From Dermatemys mawii (taxonomy: Eukaryota > Chordata > Testudines > Dermatemydidae): a stretch of 64,000 nucleotides of DNA. The notes beneath the pieces are model-generated. The model was not told where the DNA came from and made no database searches. It saw only the letters and a program-made list of their open reading frames with translations. The DNA lies in assembly GCA_007922305.1 (NCBI GenBank), contig ML677333.1, positions 16,204,676 through 16,268,675 on the forward strand, in the 5' to 3' direction. The position numbers and the translations under genes were made by a program. Of the stretch, positions 34,257 to 44,120 are shown piece by piece. The stretch's first letter is position 1, and the number at the start of each line of letters is the position of its first letter.

Positions 34257-35797
34257 CTGTGTGGCCTGGACTGTGAGCAGCCAGTGTGCACTAGTCAATT
34301 ACCAAGTTGTAGTCAGGAGATATAGAGACCAGTTATGGTCAAGCCAGGTCAGGATACCAGGATGTCAAGATCAGGCACCAAATTGTAGGCAGAAGGTGAG
34401 TAGTGAAGTAGGGATAAATCAGGGTCAGGAGCTGGATTCTAAGGTTCATGGTACAGTAAGGTCTGCTGCAGAACCAAGCAGGTCATCTGCACCATTGTTC
34501 AGACAGCTCCTGTGATGGTTTCCTGGTTTATATGCTGGCATGGGCCAATCAGTGGTCTGTGGGGAGCCACCACTCAGGCTTCACTGGCTGGTACATCCTG
34601 CAATGTCTAGCTTCACAAGATCCCTAGCAGAAGTCCATCATGAGGTCCTGGTGATGATGCAGAAGTGTGAGCAACTTCTATAGTCCCAGGTTCTACTTCT
34701 GCAGGTGCTTATATTGCTCCTCATCAGAGTGGTGCTAGTCCAGACTTGTTGGGGTAAGTCCTATGGAGTTCGCTCATGAGGTACAGGGTGTGGACGTAGA
34801 AAGCAGGTACCTCAGTGTGCTCTCTGAGGCTGAAGCCTTTCCAGTACAGATGCACTCAGCTGGAATAGAGGACAGCATGCATCTTTTATTCCTTGTGACC
34901 CTGGACTTTGATTCGTGGAGATGGTGGTGTAGTTTGGTCAGGTCAGGGAAGGAGTTCTCTGTATATGACTTCTGCTGGCTTATTTGAAAGGGTCTCAGGA
35001 ACTGGTTGTCCAGTTTTCAGGAGGGTCAGCCAGTCTGGAAATGCTTTTCATCAAGCCACACATTTGTGAATGCCATAACTTCTATTTTTTGGCAGTCCAT
35101 TTACCTGTTGTAAGTCTTCTTCACCTTCTTCACCTCTTCTAGGTAGCTCCTGAGATCCTCATAGATGAGATGGACCCATTCGATGGCAACTGGGTTTGGG
35201 AAGGCTGCTGGTAGTGCCAGGTGAAAACAGGGGTGGAACCTATAATTCACCAAGAATGGTCTCTGACTTGTAGAAGCAGGGATCAGCATTGTTATATGGA
35301 AACTTTGCATATGAGAGGAGCTTGGACTAGTTATCCTGATGATTCTTCATGAAACATTTCAACTATTGGGAAGCAAAACTGTCAGAGCTGGGCCATGGGT
35401 GACCAGTGTGCACTGATCAGTTACCAAACTGCAATTAGGAGATGTGTAGTGGGGTCATGGTAAAGCTGGGTCACAGTACCAAGTTACAGACAGGAGGCAA
35501 ATAGTGGAGTCAGGGACTAACTGAGGTCAGGAGCCTGAGTCTAGGTTTACAGTCAGGCAAGGTCTGGAGCAGGCAATCTGCATAGTTGCTTAGGCAGCTT
35601 TTGTAATGGTTTCCTAGTTTATATACCAGCATGGGCCAATCAGGGCCTTTCACTCAGGCCCTGTTGGGTGGTACTTCCTGCAGAGTCTAGCTTCACAGGG
35701 TTCCCCAAGCAAAAAACTAATGTTAGCTCCTGTTGGCAATCAGCAATCCAGAACCTCTGTGATCCCAGGTTCTAGTTCTGCAGGTGTATTTTACAAT
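34257..35797 (-). mobile_element. Ty3/gypsy LTR retrotransposon, internally deleted
   Basis: Two direct repeats of about 400-465 bp, 34257-34722 and 35382-35797, share their order of motifs: CCAGTGTGCACT, ATGGTTTCCT.GTTTATAT, CAGCATGGGCCAATCAG, CTGGTACWTCCTGCA, TCTAGCTTCACA, CCAGGTTCTA.TTCTGCAGG. These are LTRs. The 660-bp interior keeps only the end of the polymerase gene on the minus strand. The element interrupts the antisense CR1, whose sequence breaks off at TCTTTATAAC and resumes near AATAATAGCTCTC. An exact target duplication is not clear. Confidence 0.75.
34740..35310 (-). pseudogene. Gypsy integrase C-terminal region remnant
   Basis: The minus-strand frame 35310-35101 reads FHPCFHLALPAAFPNP then AIEWVHLIYEDLRSYLEEVK and KVKKTYNR, the 'NYGFHP..P..L' and helical 'L..A...YK..ADR' part of gypsy integrases just after the catalytic core. 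Near 34806-34741 the frame reads VHTLYLMSELHRTYPNK, the typical polyprotein C-terminus following the chromodomain-like segment. The catalytic D-D-E core, reverse transcriptase and gag are missing. Confidence 0.7.
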
Positions 35798-37034
35798 AAT
35801 AGCTCTCAACATATTTGAAAACTATGATCAGATTCCCCTGCAATCCTGTTTTCTCAGGATTAAACACTACCCAGGGTTTTTTTTTTCCAACCTTTTCTAA
35901 ACCCTTTATAATTTTTGTTGCTCACTTCTGGACTGCCTCCACTTTGACCCCACATCTTTCTTAAAATATGGTACCCCAAAGTGGATCCAGTACTTTGGAA
36001 GAGGCCCCACTTGTGCCAAGCAGAGTGGAACAATTACTTCCTGTATCCTACATCAGACATTCCAGTACATGCATCCTAGAATATTTGCCTTTTTTGCAAC
36101 AGCATCACACTGTTGACTCACATTCAATTTATGATCCCTTATAATTCCAAGATTCTTTTTTTCAGCACCACCACCTAGCCAGTTATTCTCCCATTTTGTA
36201 TTTGTGAATTTAAATTTTCCTTCTTAACAGTACTACTTTGCATTTGTCTTTACTGAATTTCATCATATTGGTTTCAAACTAATTCTCCAATTTATCAAGA
36301 TCTCTTGAATTAATCTCTAATCCTATCCTGCAAAGTGGTTGCAACCTCTCCAAGCTTTCTGTCAGCCACAGATTTTGTAAGTTAGTTTCTACTCCACCAA
36401 AGTGCCTAATGAAAATATTGAATAGCACCAGACCAGAAGAGATCCCTACAGGATCCCATTTGTTATACGTCCTCCTAGTTTCATAGTGAACCTTTGATAA
36501 CTACTCTTCGAGTACAGTTTATCAACCAGTTATGCACCTACACTATAGAAGTTTCATTTAGACTGTATTTCCCTAGTTTGCTTACGAGAATGTCATGTAG
36601 GATTGTTTCACAAGTCTTATTAAAGTCAAGATATATCATGTCTTCTGTTTCTCCCTGTCCACTAGGCTAGTCACCCTGTCAAAAAGGAAATTAACTTGGG
36701 CTGGCTTGGCAGGATTCATTCTTGACAAATCCTGCCTGGCTATTACTTGTCACCTTATTATTCTCTATGTTTAAACAAGCTGATTCATTAATAATTTGTT
36801 GCAGTGTCCTTTTAGTTCACATCAGGTGTAGAAATGAAAATAACCATTATCTTCCATGGAAGAGAAGGTAGCGGGTCATCAGAGCAGGGGATGATCAGTA
36901 AAGAGATGGATTGTGTGACAGATCACTCGGAGGTCAGCTGATGAGTGCTGGAAGCTAGCAATGAATTGAGAAGGCTTCTGAAAATTCTGCTCTGATGAAA
37001 CCAATGCTCAGACATGAGCAAATGGATTTTAATA

Positions 37035-37414
37035 ACATAAAAATGTAAGAATAACCATATTGGGTCAGATCACTGGTTCATGCAGCCCAATATCCTGTCT
37101 CTAACAGTGGCCAGCGCCAAATGCTTCAGAAGGAATGAACCGAACAGGCATTTTCAAGTGAACCATCCCTTACCATCCAGTCCCAGCTCCTGGCAGTTGG
37201 AGATTTAGGGACACCCAGAGCATGGGGGTTGCATCTCTGACTATCTTGGCTAATAGACATTGATGTACCTATCATCCATTAACTTATCTACATCTTTTTT
37301 GAACCCAGTTATACTTCTGACCTTCACAATATCCCATGGCAATGAGTTTCACAGGTTGATTGTGTGAAGTACTTTCTTAAGTTTATTTTAAATCTGCTGC
37401 CTATTTCTTACTTA
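37035..37414 (-). mobile_element. CR1 3' end of another subfamily, antisense
   Basis: Minus strand ends at ATATTGGGTCAGATC...CCCAATATCCTGTCTCTAAC and includes GTCCCTAAATCTCC, CCATTGATG-like and AACATCAACCTGTGAAACTC-like CR1 C-terminal/3'-UTR blocks (GCCATGGGATATTGTGAAGG at about 37325). It is the same subfamily as 17455-17615 and lies inside the older antisense CR1. Confidence 0.7.
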
Positions 37415-37740
37415 CCTTTCCAACTGTTGTAGTTATGCTGACTAGACTATAATTTCCTTTATGCCCGCTCCCATTTTGAAAAAAGGTACTATGTTTTCCT
37501 TTCTTCAGTCCTCCGGGACCTCACTGTATTCCATGAGTTCTCAGAGAATTGCTAATGCTTCAGGTTGCTTCTGCTAGTTTCTTAAGTACCCTAAAGCAAA
37601 TTTTCTTAAGTACCCTAAAGCAAGTCCTGCCAACTTGAATACATCTATCTTACCTAAACATTCTTTAACTTTTTCTTTCTATATTTTGGTCTTTGTCCCT
37701 TCCACCTTGTGATGATGCTGTTAGAATATTAGAGTAGTAC

Positions 37741-39204
37741 CTGGGTTTTCCCCTTTACATATACAAATTACTGCTGTTTTATTTCTTCACTCAGGAAGGA
37801 TACTAACGCTGCGGTATCTATAAATATGTATATTTTTTCTTCCTTAATTTATCTTTCATATAGTTTGTGCGCCGTATAGACCAGATGCCAATATTCATAC
37901 TCCTGATGAATAGTACCTTTCATCCTAATAGCCCCATGGAAATCATTGGGACCTTTTTTTGACCAAGGTACTCCTCAGCATTAGTAAATGCATTAGAATC
38001 TGGTTACAATTTGTGAATCCCCTTGATTTATACACAGTGCAAGTCAGCATTACATTTGACCCATAATGCATCTTTTTTAATGAAAAAAATGAGGGGTAGT
38101 TTTGAAGTGCAGAGAGCTGATTAAGTTACAAAGTCCATTTAATTCCTAAAAGTTATGGTCTTAAAAAAAATTGATGTTTTTGGCCAAAGATCAAACTTCC
38201 AAAAACAAAAAAGCTGTTAAAATCCCTTTTAAGAATGGAAGGCCATCTGGTTTAACCTGCTCCCTCTAGTACAAAATGGCTAGAGATAAAGGAGGATACT
38301 GTTTCTTCAGTACCACTCGTGCTGAGGCTTTAATGGCATTTAAGAAGGCAAGCTGCCTAATCAGCTTTAGAATAGAAACTGCAAGTTAACTCTTTAAAGT
38401 TGCAAGCTACTATTTTTTAAAGACATCTATTTTTACCATGCTTTTGGAACCTGCCCCTTATTTGGATTATTTTTTTCTCTAGCTGTCTGCAGATTTCTGC
38501 TGTAACAGCCTTTGCTTTCCATTTTTAAAAATGGAAACACCTGACCTAGCCTACACTTTAGAAGGCCTGGCTGGTGGGAAGTGAGTGCTGGAATGTTTCA
38601 GCTTTCAAAACTGTAAAGATTCAGATTTATAGTCAGTCTGTTTATACTCTATCATATCATGGGCGGCAGCATAGGATATCAAAGCATGAAGGCCTAAAGG
38701 GCTACCACGATTTCAAATAAAAAATAGTTCTTCTGTATGGCATAATGCAGTGCAGATGGAAAGTTGTGCTCTGCTGTTTTACTGTTTCTGTACATTTCTC
38801 AGGCAATAAATTCTGGTCAAATCAAGCAGTCATTTCTAAGACTTCATGTAACCTATTTTACCAGTATCAGCTGCTGCGGTTATATATTCCCAAGAGAAAA
38901 GTTGCCTGGGTTCCCAAGTTTTATAAGTTGCTACAAGGAGACCTCACAAATAAAAATGCATGGAAAATGTGGCCTGCATTTTAATAACTATACAGTTAAC
39001 TGCATTTTCATGTGACATGTAAACTCTCACTTGTGTTTGCAGCATTTTTGCCCTTCAAAGCAGCATTTATTTAATGGTTATCATTGGCTCTTTACATACC
39101 CTAAATATCAAACAATTTTGCATCCTTATTTAAGGGAAACTTGCAACAGAAATTAACAAAAAACTGCACCCACCTGACCTCAGGTTGGGGTCCCATAAGC
39201 TAAC
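37741..39204. other. Unassigned non-coding sequence
   Basis: About 1.5 kb without a recognised feature. A 14-17 bp direct repeat (TTTTCTTAAGTACCCTAAAGCAA) sits just before it at about 37578-37623. Confidence 0.4.
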
Positions 39205-39375
39205 GAGGGCCAAGGGGAAAGGAAGGATGGTATGGTGGTTACGTCACAAGAGTAGGGATCTATGTTCAGTTCCCAGCTCTGACACAAACTTCCTGTGTCA
39301 TGACCTTAGGCAAATCATTTAACCTTTATGACTTAGTTCCTCATTTGTAAAAATTGAGATAATATTCTCTGCTAC
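39205..39375 (+). repeat. MIR-type SINE
   Basis: GTTCAGTTCCCAGCTCTGACAC, CTTCCTGTGTCATGACCTTAGG, AAATCATTTAACC and TTCCTCATTTGTAAAAATTG follow the MIR consensus order. Confidence 0.75.
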
Positions 39376-39801
39376 CTTAAGGGATTTTTTTTTTCATGAA
39401 GTGCATGAACAGTCCAAGACCTGAGGCCTTGATCCCTGACAAAAGCCTAAGACTAAGACAGGTGAAAACTTGGTGCCATAGGAAATAGAGCAAATTATTC
39501 AGTAATTGGCAATCTTTTCTCTGATTCAGTACTGAAGTAATGACATAGTTCCATGTTAGGGTACTGGAGGTTCCAGTTTTCCAGTGATATAAAATCAAGG
39601 GCCACACCCATGTTGCTTTCTCACCATTACGTAGAATTTACTTTAAGAGAAGCATAAGATATGTCTCACACTGTTTGCAGGCTCACTTGTGTTGCCTATT
39701 TACTCAGTAAATTCAGTGACAGCTTCAGCTCCCAAGCTTGTGTGTGGTATAACGATTTCAATTCCCCTTAACTTACAGCAACAAAAGAAAGCCTGGTATC
39801 A
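39376..39801. other. Unassigned non-coding sequence
   Basis: No recognised feature. Confidence 0.35.
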
Positions 39802-40127
39802 AACTAGACCAGGTATAGGCAACCTATGGCACGGGTGCCAAAGGCGGCACGTGAGTTGATTTTCAGTGACACTCACACTGCCCAGGTCCTGGCCACCAAC
39901 CTTGGGGGCTCTGCATTTTAATTTAATTTTAAATGAAGCTTCTTAAACTTTTAAAAACCTCATTTACTTTACATACAACAGTAGTTTAGTTCTATATTAT
40001 AGACTTATAGAAAGAGACCGTCTAAAAACTTTAAAATGTATTACTGGCACGCGAAACCTTAAATTAGAGTGAATAAGTGAAGACTCGGCACATCACTTCT
40101 GAAAGGTCGCTGACCCCTGAACTAGAC
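39802..40127. mobile_element. hAT MITE, copy 1, perfect 8-bp TSD
   Basis: Element 39810-40119 (310 bp), flanked by AACTAGAC at 39802-39809 and 40120-40127. It starts CAGGTATAGGCAACCTATGG and ends GGTCGCTGACCCCTG, imperfect terminal inverted repeats. The subterminal GTGCCAAAGGCGGCAC is a short palindrome. Same family and orientation as the element 360 bp downstream, and shares its first about 90 bases with the element at 58461. Confidence 0.9.
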
Positions 40128-40317
40128 ATTAGCTGAAAAACGATAAGTACTTGCTATGGATTCGGAGACTGAAAACATCTCGGAAAATTGGGTCACATAT
40201 TAAGAGCTGAACTTTGCAAAACTTGATACATCCATGCAGTCAGCAAAATAGGTGTGGATTCAGTACATATTTCAGTCTATGAATATGACACAATATTTTT
40301 ATTATTAAATTAAATAC

Positions 40318-40480
40318 TGTGATCTGCTTTGGTCACCCTATCTCAAAAAAAAAGAGAGCAAAAACCAAAACCTGCCAGATATGAGAAGAGCAATCAAAAT
40401 GGTTAGAGGTGAGACTAAAACAATTACAACTGCTCGCTTAGAAAGGAGACATGATCAAGCTATTAATGAATGGTATAGAT
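40318..40480 (+). mobile_element. CR1-like fragment
   Basis: Contains TTTGGTCACCCTATCTCAAA and ATCAAAATGGTTAGAGGTG, matching CR1 reverse-transcriptase C-terminal sequence. Short and diverged. The downstream part is cut by the next hAT MITE, whose duplication lies inside this stretch. Confidence 0.45.
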
Positions 40481-40796
40481 CGGGGTAGGCAACCTATGGC
40501 ACGGGTGCCAAAGGCGGCACACGAGCTGATTTTCAGTGGCACTCACACTACCTGGGTCCTGGTCACTGGTCTGGGGGACTCTGTATTTTAATTTAATTTT
40601 AAATGAAGTTTCTTAAACATTTTAAAAACTTTATTTACTTTACATACAACAATAGTTGAGTTATATATTGTAGACATCTAGAAAGAGAACTTTTAAAAAC
40701 GATAAAATGTATTACTGGCATGCAAATCCTTAAATTAAGTGAATAAATGAAGACTCGGCCACCACTTACGAAAGGTTGCCGACCCCTGGTATAGAT
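40473..40796. mobile_element. hAT MITE, copy 2, perfect 8-bp TSD
   Basis: Element 40481-40788 (308 bp), flanked by GTATAGAT at 40473-40480 and 40789-40796. It starts CGGGGTAGGCAACCTATGGC (one base lost from CAGGGG) and ends GGTTGCCGACCCCTG. Alignable end to end with copy 1, including the ATTTTAATTTAATTTTAAAT centre and the TTTACATACAACA block. Confidence 0.9.
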
Positions 40797-40811
40797 TACC
40801 TTCCCTGAGGA

Positions 40812-41490
40812 AACAATGAGGAGTACTTGTGGCACCTTACAGACTAACAAATGTATTTGGGCATAAGCTTTCGTGGGCTAAAACCCACTTCATCAGATGT
40901 ATGGTGAAAAATACAGTAGGAAGATATATATAGCAGTACGTGAAAAGATGGGAGTTGCCTTACCCAGTGGGGGGGTCAAGACAAATCAATTAAAGTGGAC
41001 TATTACCAACAGAATGAAAAATCACTTTTGTAGTGGTAATCAGGGTGGCTCATTTCAAACAGTTAACAAGAACATGTGAGAAACGGTGGGGGAAAATTAC
41101 CATGGGGAAATTAGTTTTTTAAAATTCTTGTAGTGATTCATCCACTCCCAGTCTTTATTCAGGCCTAATTTGATGGTGTCCAGTTTGCCAATTAATTCCA
41201 GTTCTGCAGTTTCTCATTGGAGTCTGTTTTTGAAGGTTTTTGTTGAAGAGTTACCACTTTTAAGTCTGTTATTGAGTTTTCTCCAACTGGTTTTTGAATG
41301 TTATAATTCTTGATGTCTGATTTGTGTTCATTTTATTCTTTTGTGTAGAGGCTGCCATGGCCATTGGCCAAACCGGACCATCTCTACACAAAAGAAAGTG
41401 ATTTTTCATCCTGTTGATAATAGCCCACTTTAATTGATTTGACTCAACCCCCACTCCAACTGGGTAAGACAACTCCCTTTTGTCCCCTTT
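40812..41490. mobile_element. Penelope-like element subfamily B, head-to-head inverted
   Basis: A minus-strand arm from about 41385 to 40812 carries the end of the endonuclease frame (GLNKDW-like residues near 41160), the 3' UTR, a ribozyme-like core and part of the tail (ending at CAATGAGGAGTAC). A plus-strand arm, about 41392-41490, repeats the 3'-UTR block (TTTAATTGATTTGACTCAAC, AAGACAACTCCC). It closely matches the copy at 19850-20203. The terminal 40-odd bases of the tail are missing and no target duplication was found. Confidence 0.75.
40845..40905 (-). ncRNA. Hammerhead-ribozyme-like motif, best preserved copy
   Basis: On the minus strand: CTGATGA (40896-40890), stem II GTGGG/CCCAC with loop TTTTAG, GAAA (40872-40869), stem III GC-TTAT-GC (40868-40861), then CCA. 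All invariant core bases of the two conserved blocks are present. The A15.1-U16.1 pair is replaced by A-C, and stem I is short and imperfect, so activity is uncertain. Confidence 0.65.
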
Positions 41491-41499
41491 ATAGGCCTC

Positions 41500-41645
41500 C
41501 TCCCAACTTAAATTGCTGCCAGAGCCCCGGGTGGCGTGGCCAGGCAGCATGGATGGGCTGGCTGGGGGAGGCTGACCTCTCCCCAGTCCTGCCCCTTTTG
41601 CCCAAAGCCCCATCCCTTCCAGGGTTCCGGAGCCGGGCCCCTGTA
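41500..41645. repeat. GC-rich repeat patch
   Basis: GCCAGAGCCCCGGGTGGCG through CCGGAGCCGGGCCCCTG; similar composition and phrases to 24220-24690. Unclassified. Confidence 0.3.
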
Positions 41646-41816
41646 TCAGTAAGTGGTTAATGTTACTTTTACTCCTGTCCAGTCTCAACATTTTTCAGGT
41701 CAAGAACTTCAAAATATTTGTTTCCGAGTAGCCAAGTGGTAGTGAGTGAATAAATATACATCAGGCTTGATAATAACTGAGGATTATTAAAAAAAATAAG
41801 AATGAAAAAAGGATGT

Positions 41817-42540
41817 TGTCATAACCATACAGCTAAGGGTAGCCTAGAATTCCCCCTTACCTGTAAGGAGTTAAGAAGCAAAAATAACCTGGCTGGCACC
41901 TGACCAAAAGAACCAATGGGGAAAGAAGATACTTTCAAATATGAGGGGGAGGAGAGAGGCTTTGTCTGTGCTCTTTGTGTGTGTGTTCTTGTCTTGGGAC
42001 TAAGAGGGACCAGACAGAAACCCATTTCCTCCAACCAATGCTGAACCCAGTCTGTAATATTGCAAAAAGTGTAATTAAGCAGGTCAAAATGTGTTAGATT
42101 ATCTTTTGTTTTAACTTGTGAATTTTCCCTTTGCCAGAGGGAGGTTTATTCCTGTTTTTTTGTAACTTTGAAATGAAGTCTAGAGGGGGGTTCCCCTGTG
42201 TTTCTGAATCATTTGTTACCCTGTAAAGTTATATTCCACCCTCATTTTACAGAGGTGATTCTTTTACCTTTTCTTTAAATACAATTCCTCTTTTAAGAAC
42301 CTGATTGATTTTTTCAGTGTCCTAAAGACCCAGGTGTTCGGTCTGTGCTCACTTTGTAACCAATTGGTTAGAATATTATTCTCAAGCCGTCCCAGGAAAT
42401 GGGTGTAGGGCTTGGGAGGATATTTTGGGGAAGGTAGGGCTCCAAGGGCCCTCCCTGAATGTTTGTTTAAATCACTTGGTGGTGGCAGCGATACCAAGGG
42501 CAAGGAAGGAATTTGTGCCTTGGGAAAGTTTTTAACCTAA
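41817..42540 (+). mobile_element. Solo LTR, 3' end uncertain
   Basis: Begins TGTCATAACCATACAGCTAA. Internal features include GGGACTAAGAGGGACCAGAC, a polyadenylation-like region (TTTCTTTAAATACAATTCC near 42270) followed by GAACCTGATTGATTTTTTC, and GGTGGTGGCAGCG near the end. This order is that of a long LTR known to me from turtle sequence. No coding interior. The 3' terminus (expected ...ATGACA) is missing. Confidence 0.55.
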
Positions 42541-43215
42541 GCTAGTAGGTTAATTCAATAATTCAATTAAATGACAAGTTCATTCAAACTTAACCAGTTG
42601 GAAACTGAAAAATTAGGAAAGCTCATTTTCCTTTTCCAATATGGGTATGACAGAATGAGATCTACTAGCTCTAAAATCGTGAAGAATATGGTGGTTAGAA
42701 ACAATCAGTTCAATTAAGTAGCTATAGATAATAGTTCCTTTGTTTCACAAATCATTTTTAAATGTAGCACGTTTTGATACATTTTTTTCCTTAAGTATCC
42801 AGCACTTAAGGTAGTTTTATTTAAAAAATTGAATTTTTGTGCATTTTTAATTGAATTTAAATTTCCGTCCTAATAGAGCTTGCCACAAAACACATGTAAA
42901 AGATTAATCATTTAGTGAATTAGAAATACATCATTAACTATTTTCTAACATAACATACATTTATTCAGGTTCTTTAATTTTTACATTTTTGTTAAGATAT
43001 ATAATTGCTTGAATAAATGTAAAGGCTGTATTTAGTTGCAAATAACCTCTCTTAATGGTTACGAGCTAATTAGAATCAACCTTTCTTTGGGAAAATAACT
43101 AAAAAGTACAGAAACAAAACATCTTTAAAATAGATTGCTTAAATCAAGGTATCCTGTTTGCCAATTAAAATTGGTGATTTAAATCACTTTGGTTTAAATC
43201 AATCCACCTTGATAT
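42541..43215. repeat. AT-rich repeat ending in TTTAAATCA motifs
   Basis: The right end has TGATTTAAATCACTTTGG and GTTTAAATCAATCCACCTTG, a self-complementary motif repeated in tandem as in some non-autonomous DNA transposons. The left boundary is unclear. Confidence 0.4.
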
Positions 43216-43390
43216 ACAAGCTGAGAATTGATTGTTAATGTAACTGAAAATAGCTATTTTAATTTGTTAAATAGGTTTTAAAAGCTGTAAATTCCTCCTT
43301 GTTTCTCTATTTTCTATTTCTTAGTTTTTCATGGAAATCTTTTCCAGTGGTCAGGTTCTTCTTTTCAGCCATTTCCACCTTGTTTGTTTT

Positions 43391-43392
<2 letters not shown>

Positions 43393-43422
<30 letters not shown>
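43393..43422. repeat. (TA)n microsatellite, left half
   Basis: About 14 TA units directly before the solo LTR. The matching half lies at 44085-44117. Confidence 0.9.
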
Positions 43423-43426
<4 letters not shown>

Positions 43427-44081
43427 TGTGACGGAGTCAGACCAGAAGGATATAGGAGAGTGCTGGAAGGCAGGTATATCAGCCTCAGGATGTGCAGGTC
43501 CTTGCTCCCTGGATAGCCAAACAAAGGCTACTCCAGACCAATCAAGACACCTGGGGCCAATTAAGAACCTTCTAGAAAGGAGTAGAAACAGCTAGCCTAA
43601 TTGGGACACCTGAAGCCAATCAGGGACTGGCTGAATCCAGATAAAAACCTCCCAGTTAGTCAGGTGGGCTGTGGGTGTCAGGAGCTGTGGAAGGAGGTTG
43701 TGCTGTTGGTGAGACTGAGTGGTGGACAACATATCATCCAGAAGGAAGGAGGCCCTGAGGTAAGGGTGAAGTGGAGTTTGAAGAAGCAGGGACTGCTGTG
43801 GGGAAGTAGCCCAGGGAATTGTATTGTGTTTTGTGGATAAAAGGTCAGCCATCTTAGCTGATACTATTAGGGTCCCTGGGCTGGAGTCCGGAGTAGAGGG
43901 CGGGCCCGGGCTCCCCCCTTTTCCATCTTCCATACTGGCCTGTGATGAAGGTAACTCACTAGGTGGTGACTCTTGCCAATTATACTGAGAAAGGGAGGTC
44001 ACTCTGGGGCCTAGATGAGTTTCTGAGGCCCCTAAATCTGCCAGGAAGCGCAGGACCCACGAGTACAAACTTGGAGCATTG

Positions 44082-44084
<3 letters not shown>
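43427..44084 (+). mobile_element. Solo LTR-like element inserted in a TA microsatellite
   Basis: Starts TGTGACGGAGTC and ends GGAGCATTGTCA (TG...CA). It has a TATA-like CAGATAAAAACCTCCC near 43636-43652, then a purine-rich transcribed part and GGGTCCCTGGGCTGGAGTCCG. Long TA runs lie immediately on both sides, so it entered a TA microsatellite. A tRNA-primer site cannot be tested because no interior remains. The 195-codon antisense frame across it is incidental. A TA-targeting DNA element is the alternative reading. Confidence 0.55.

Positions 44085-44117
<33 letters not shown>
44085..44117. repeat. (AT)n microsatellite, right half
   Basis: About 16 AT units following CATTGTCA; the continuation of the tract split by the LTR. 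Confidence 0.9.

Positions 44118-44120
<3 letters not shown>

Larger units (their letters stand above)
34100..37740 (-). mobile_element. Antisense CR1 LINE, interrupted twice
   Basis: Three pieces on the minus strand form one CR1 reverse-transcriptase region: 37415-37740 (5' part), 35800-36810 (core) and 34100-34256 (C-terminal part). In the core the frame resembles YLDFNKTFDT..HDILVSKLGKY near 36560-36640, VHNWL and RRVVI near 36500-36540, a PQGS-like block near 36450, and SQQCDAVAKKAN near 36100. Stops and frameshifts are frequent. The first gap (34257-35797) is a gypsy element; the second (about 36810-37414) holds another CR1 3' end plus about 220 unassigned bases. Restoring the CR1 order across both gaps supports the nesting. 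Confidence 0.7.

Noticed and set aside
34257..35797. Segmental duplication of a 400-bp block
   Set aside because: The block flanks a gypsy integrase remnant in the right orientation and the whole unit splits a CR1, so LTRs are the better reading.
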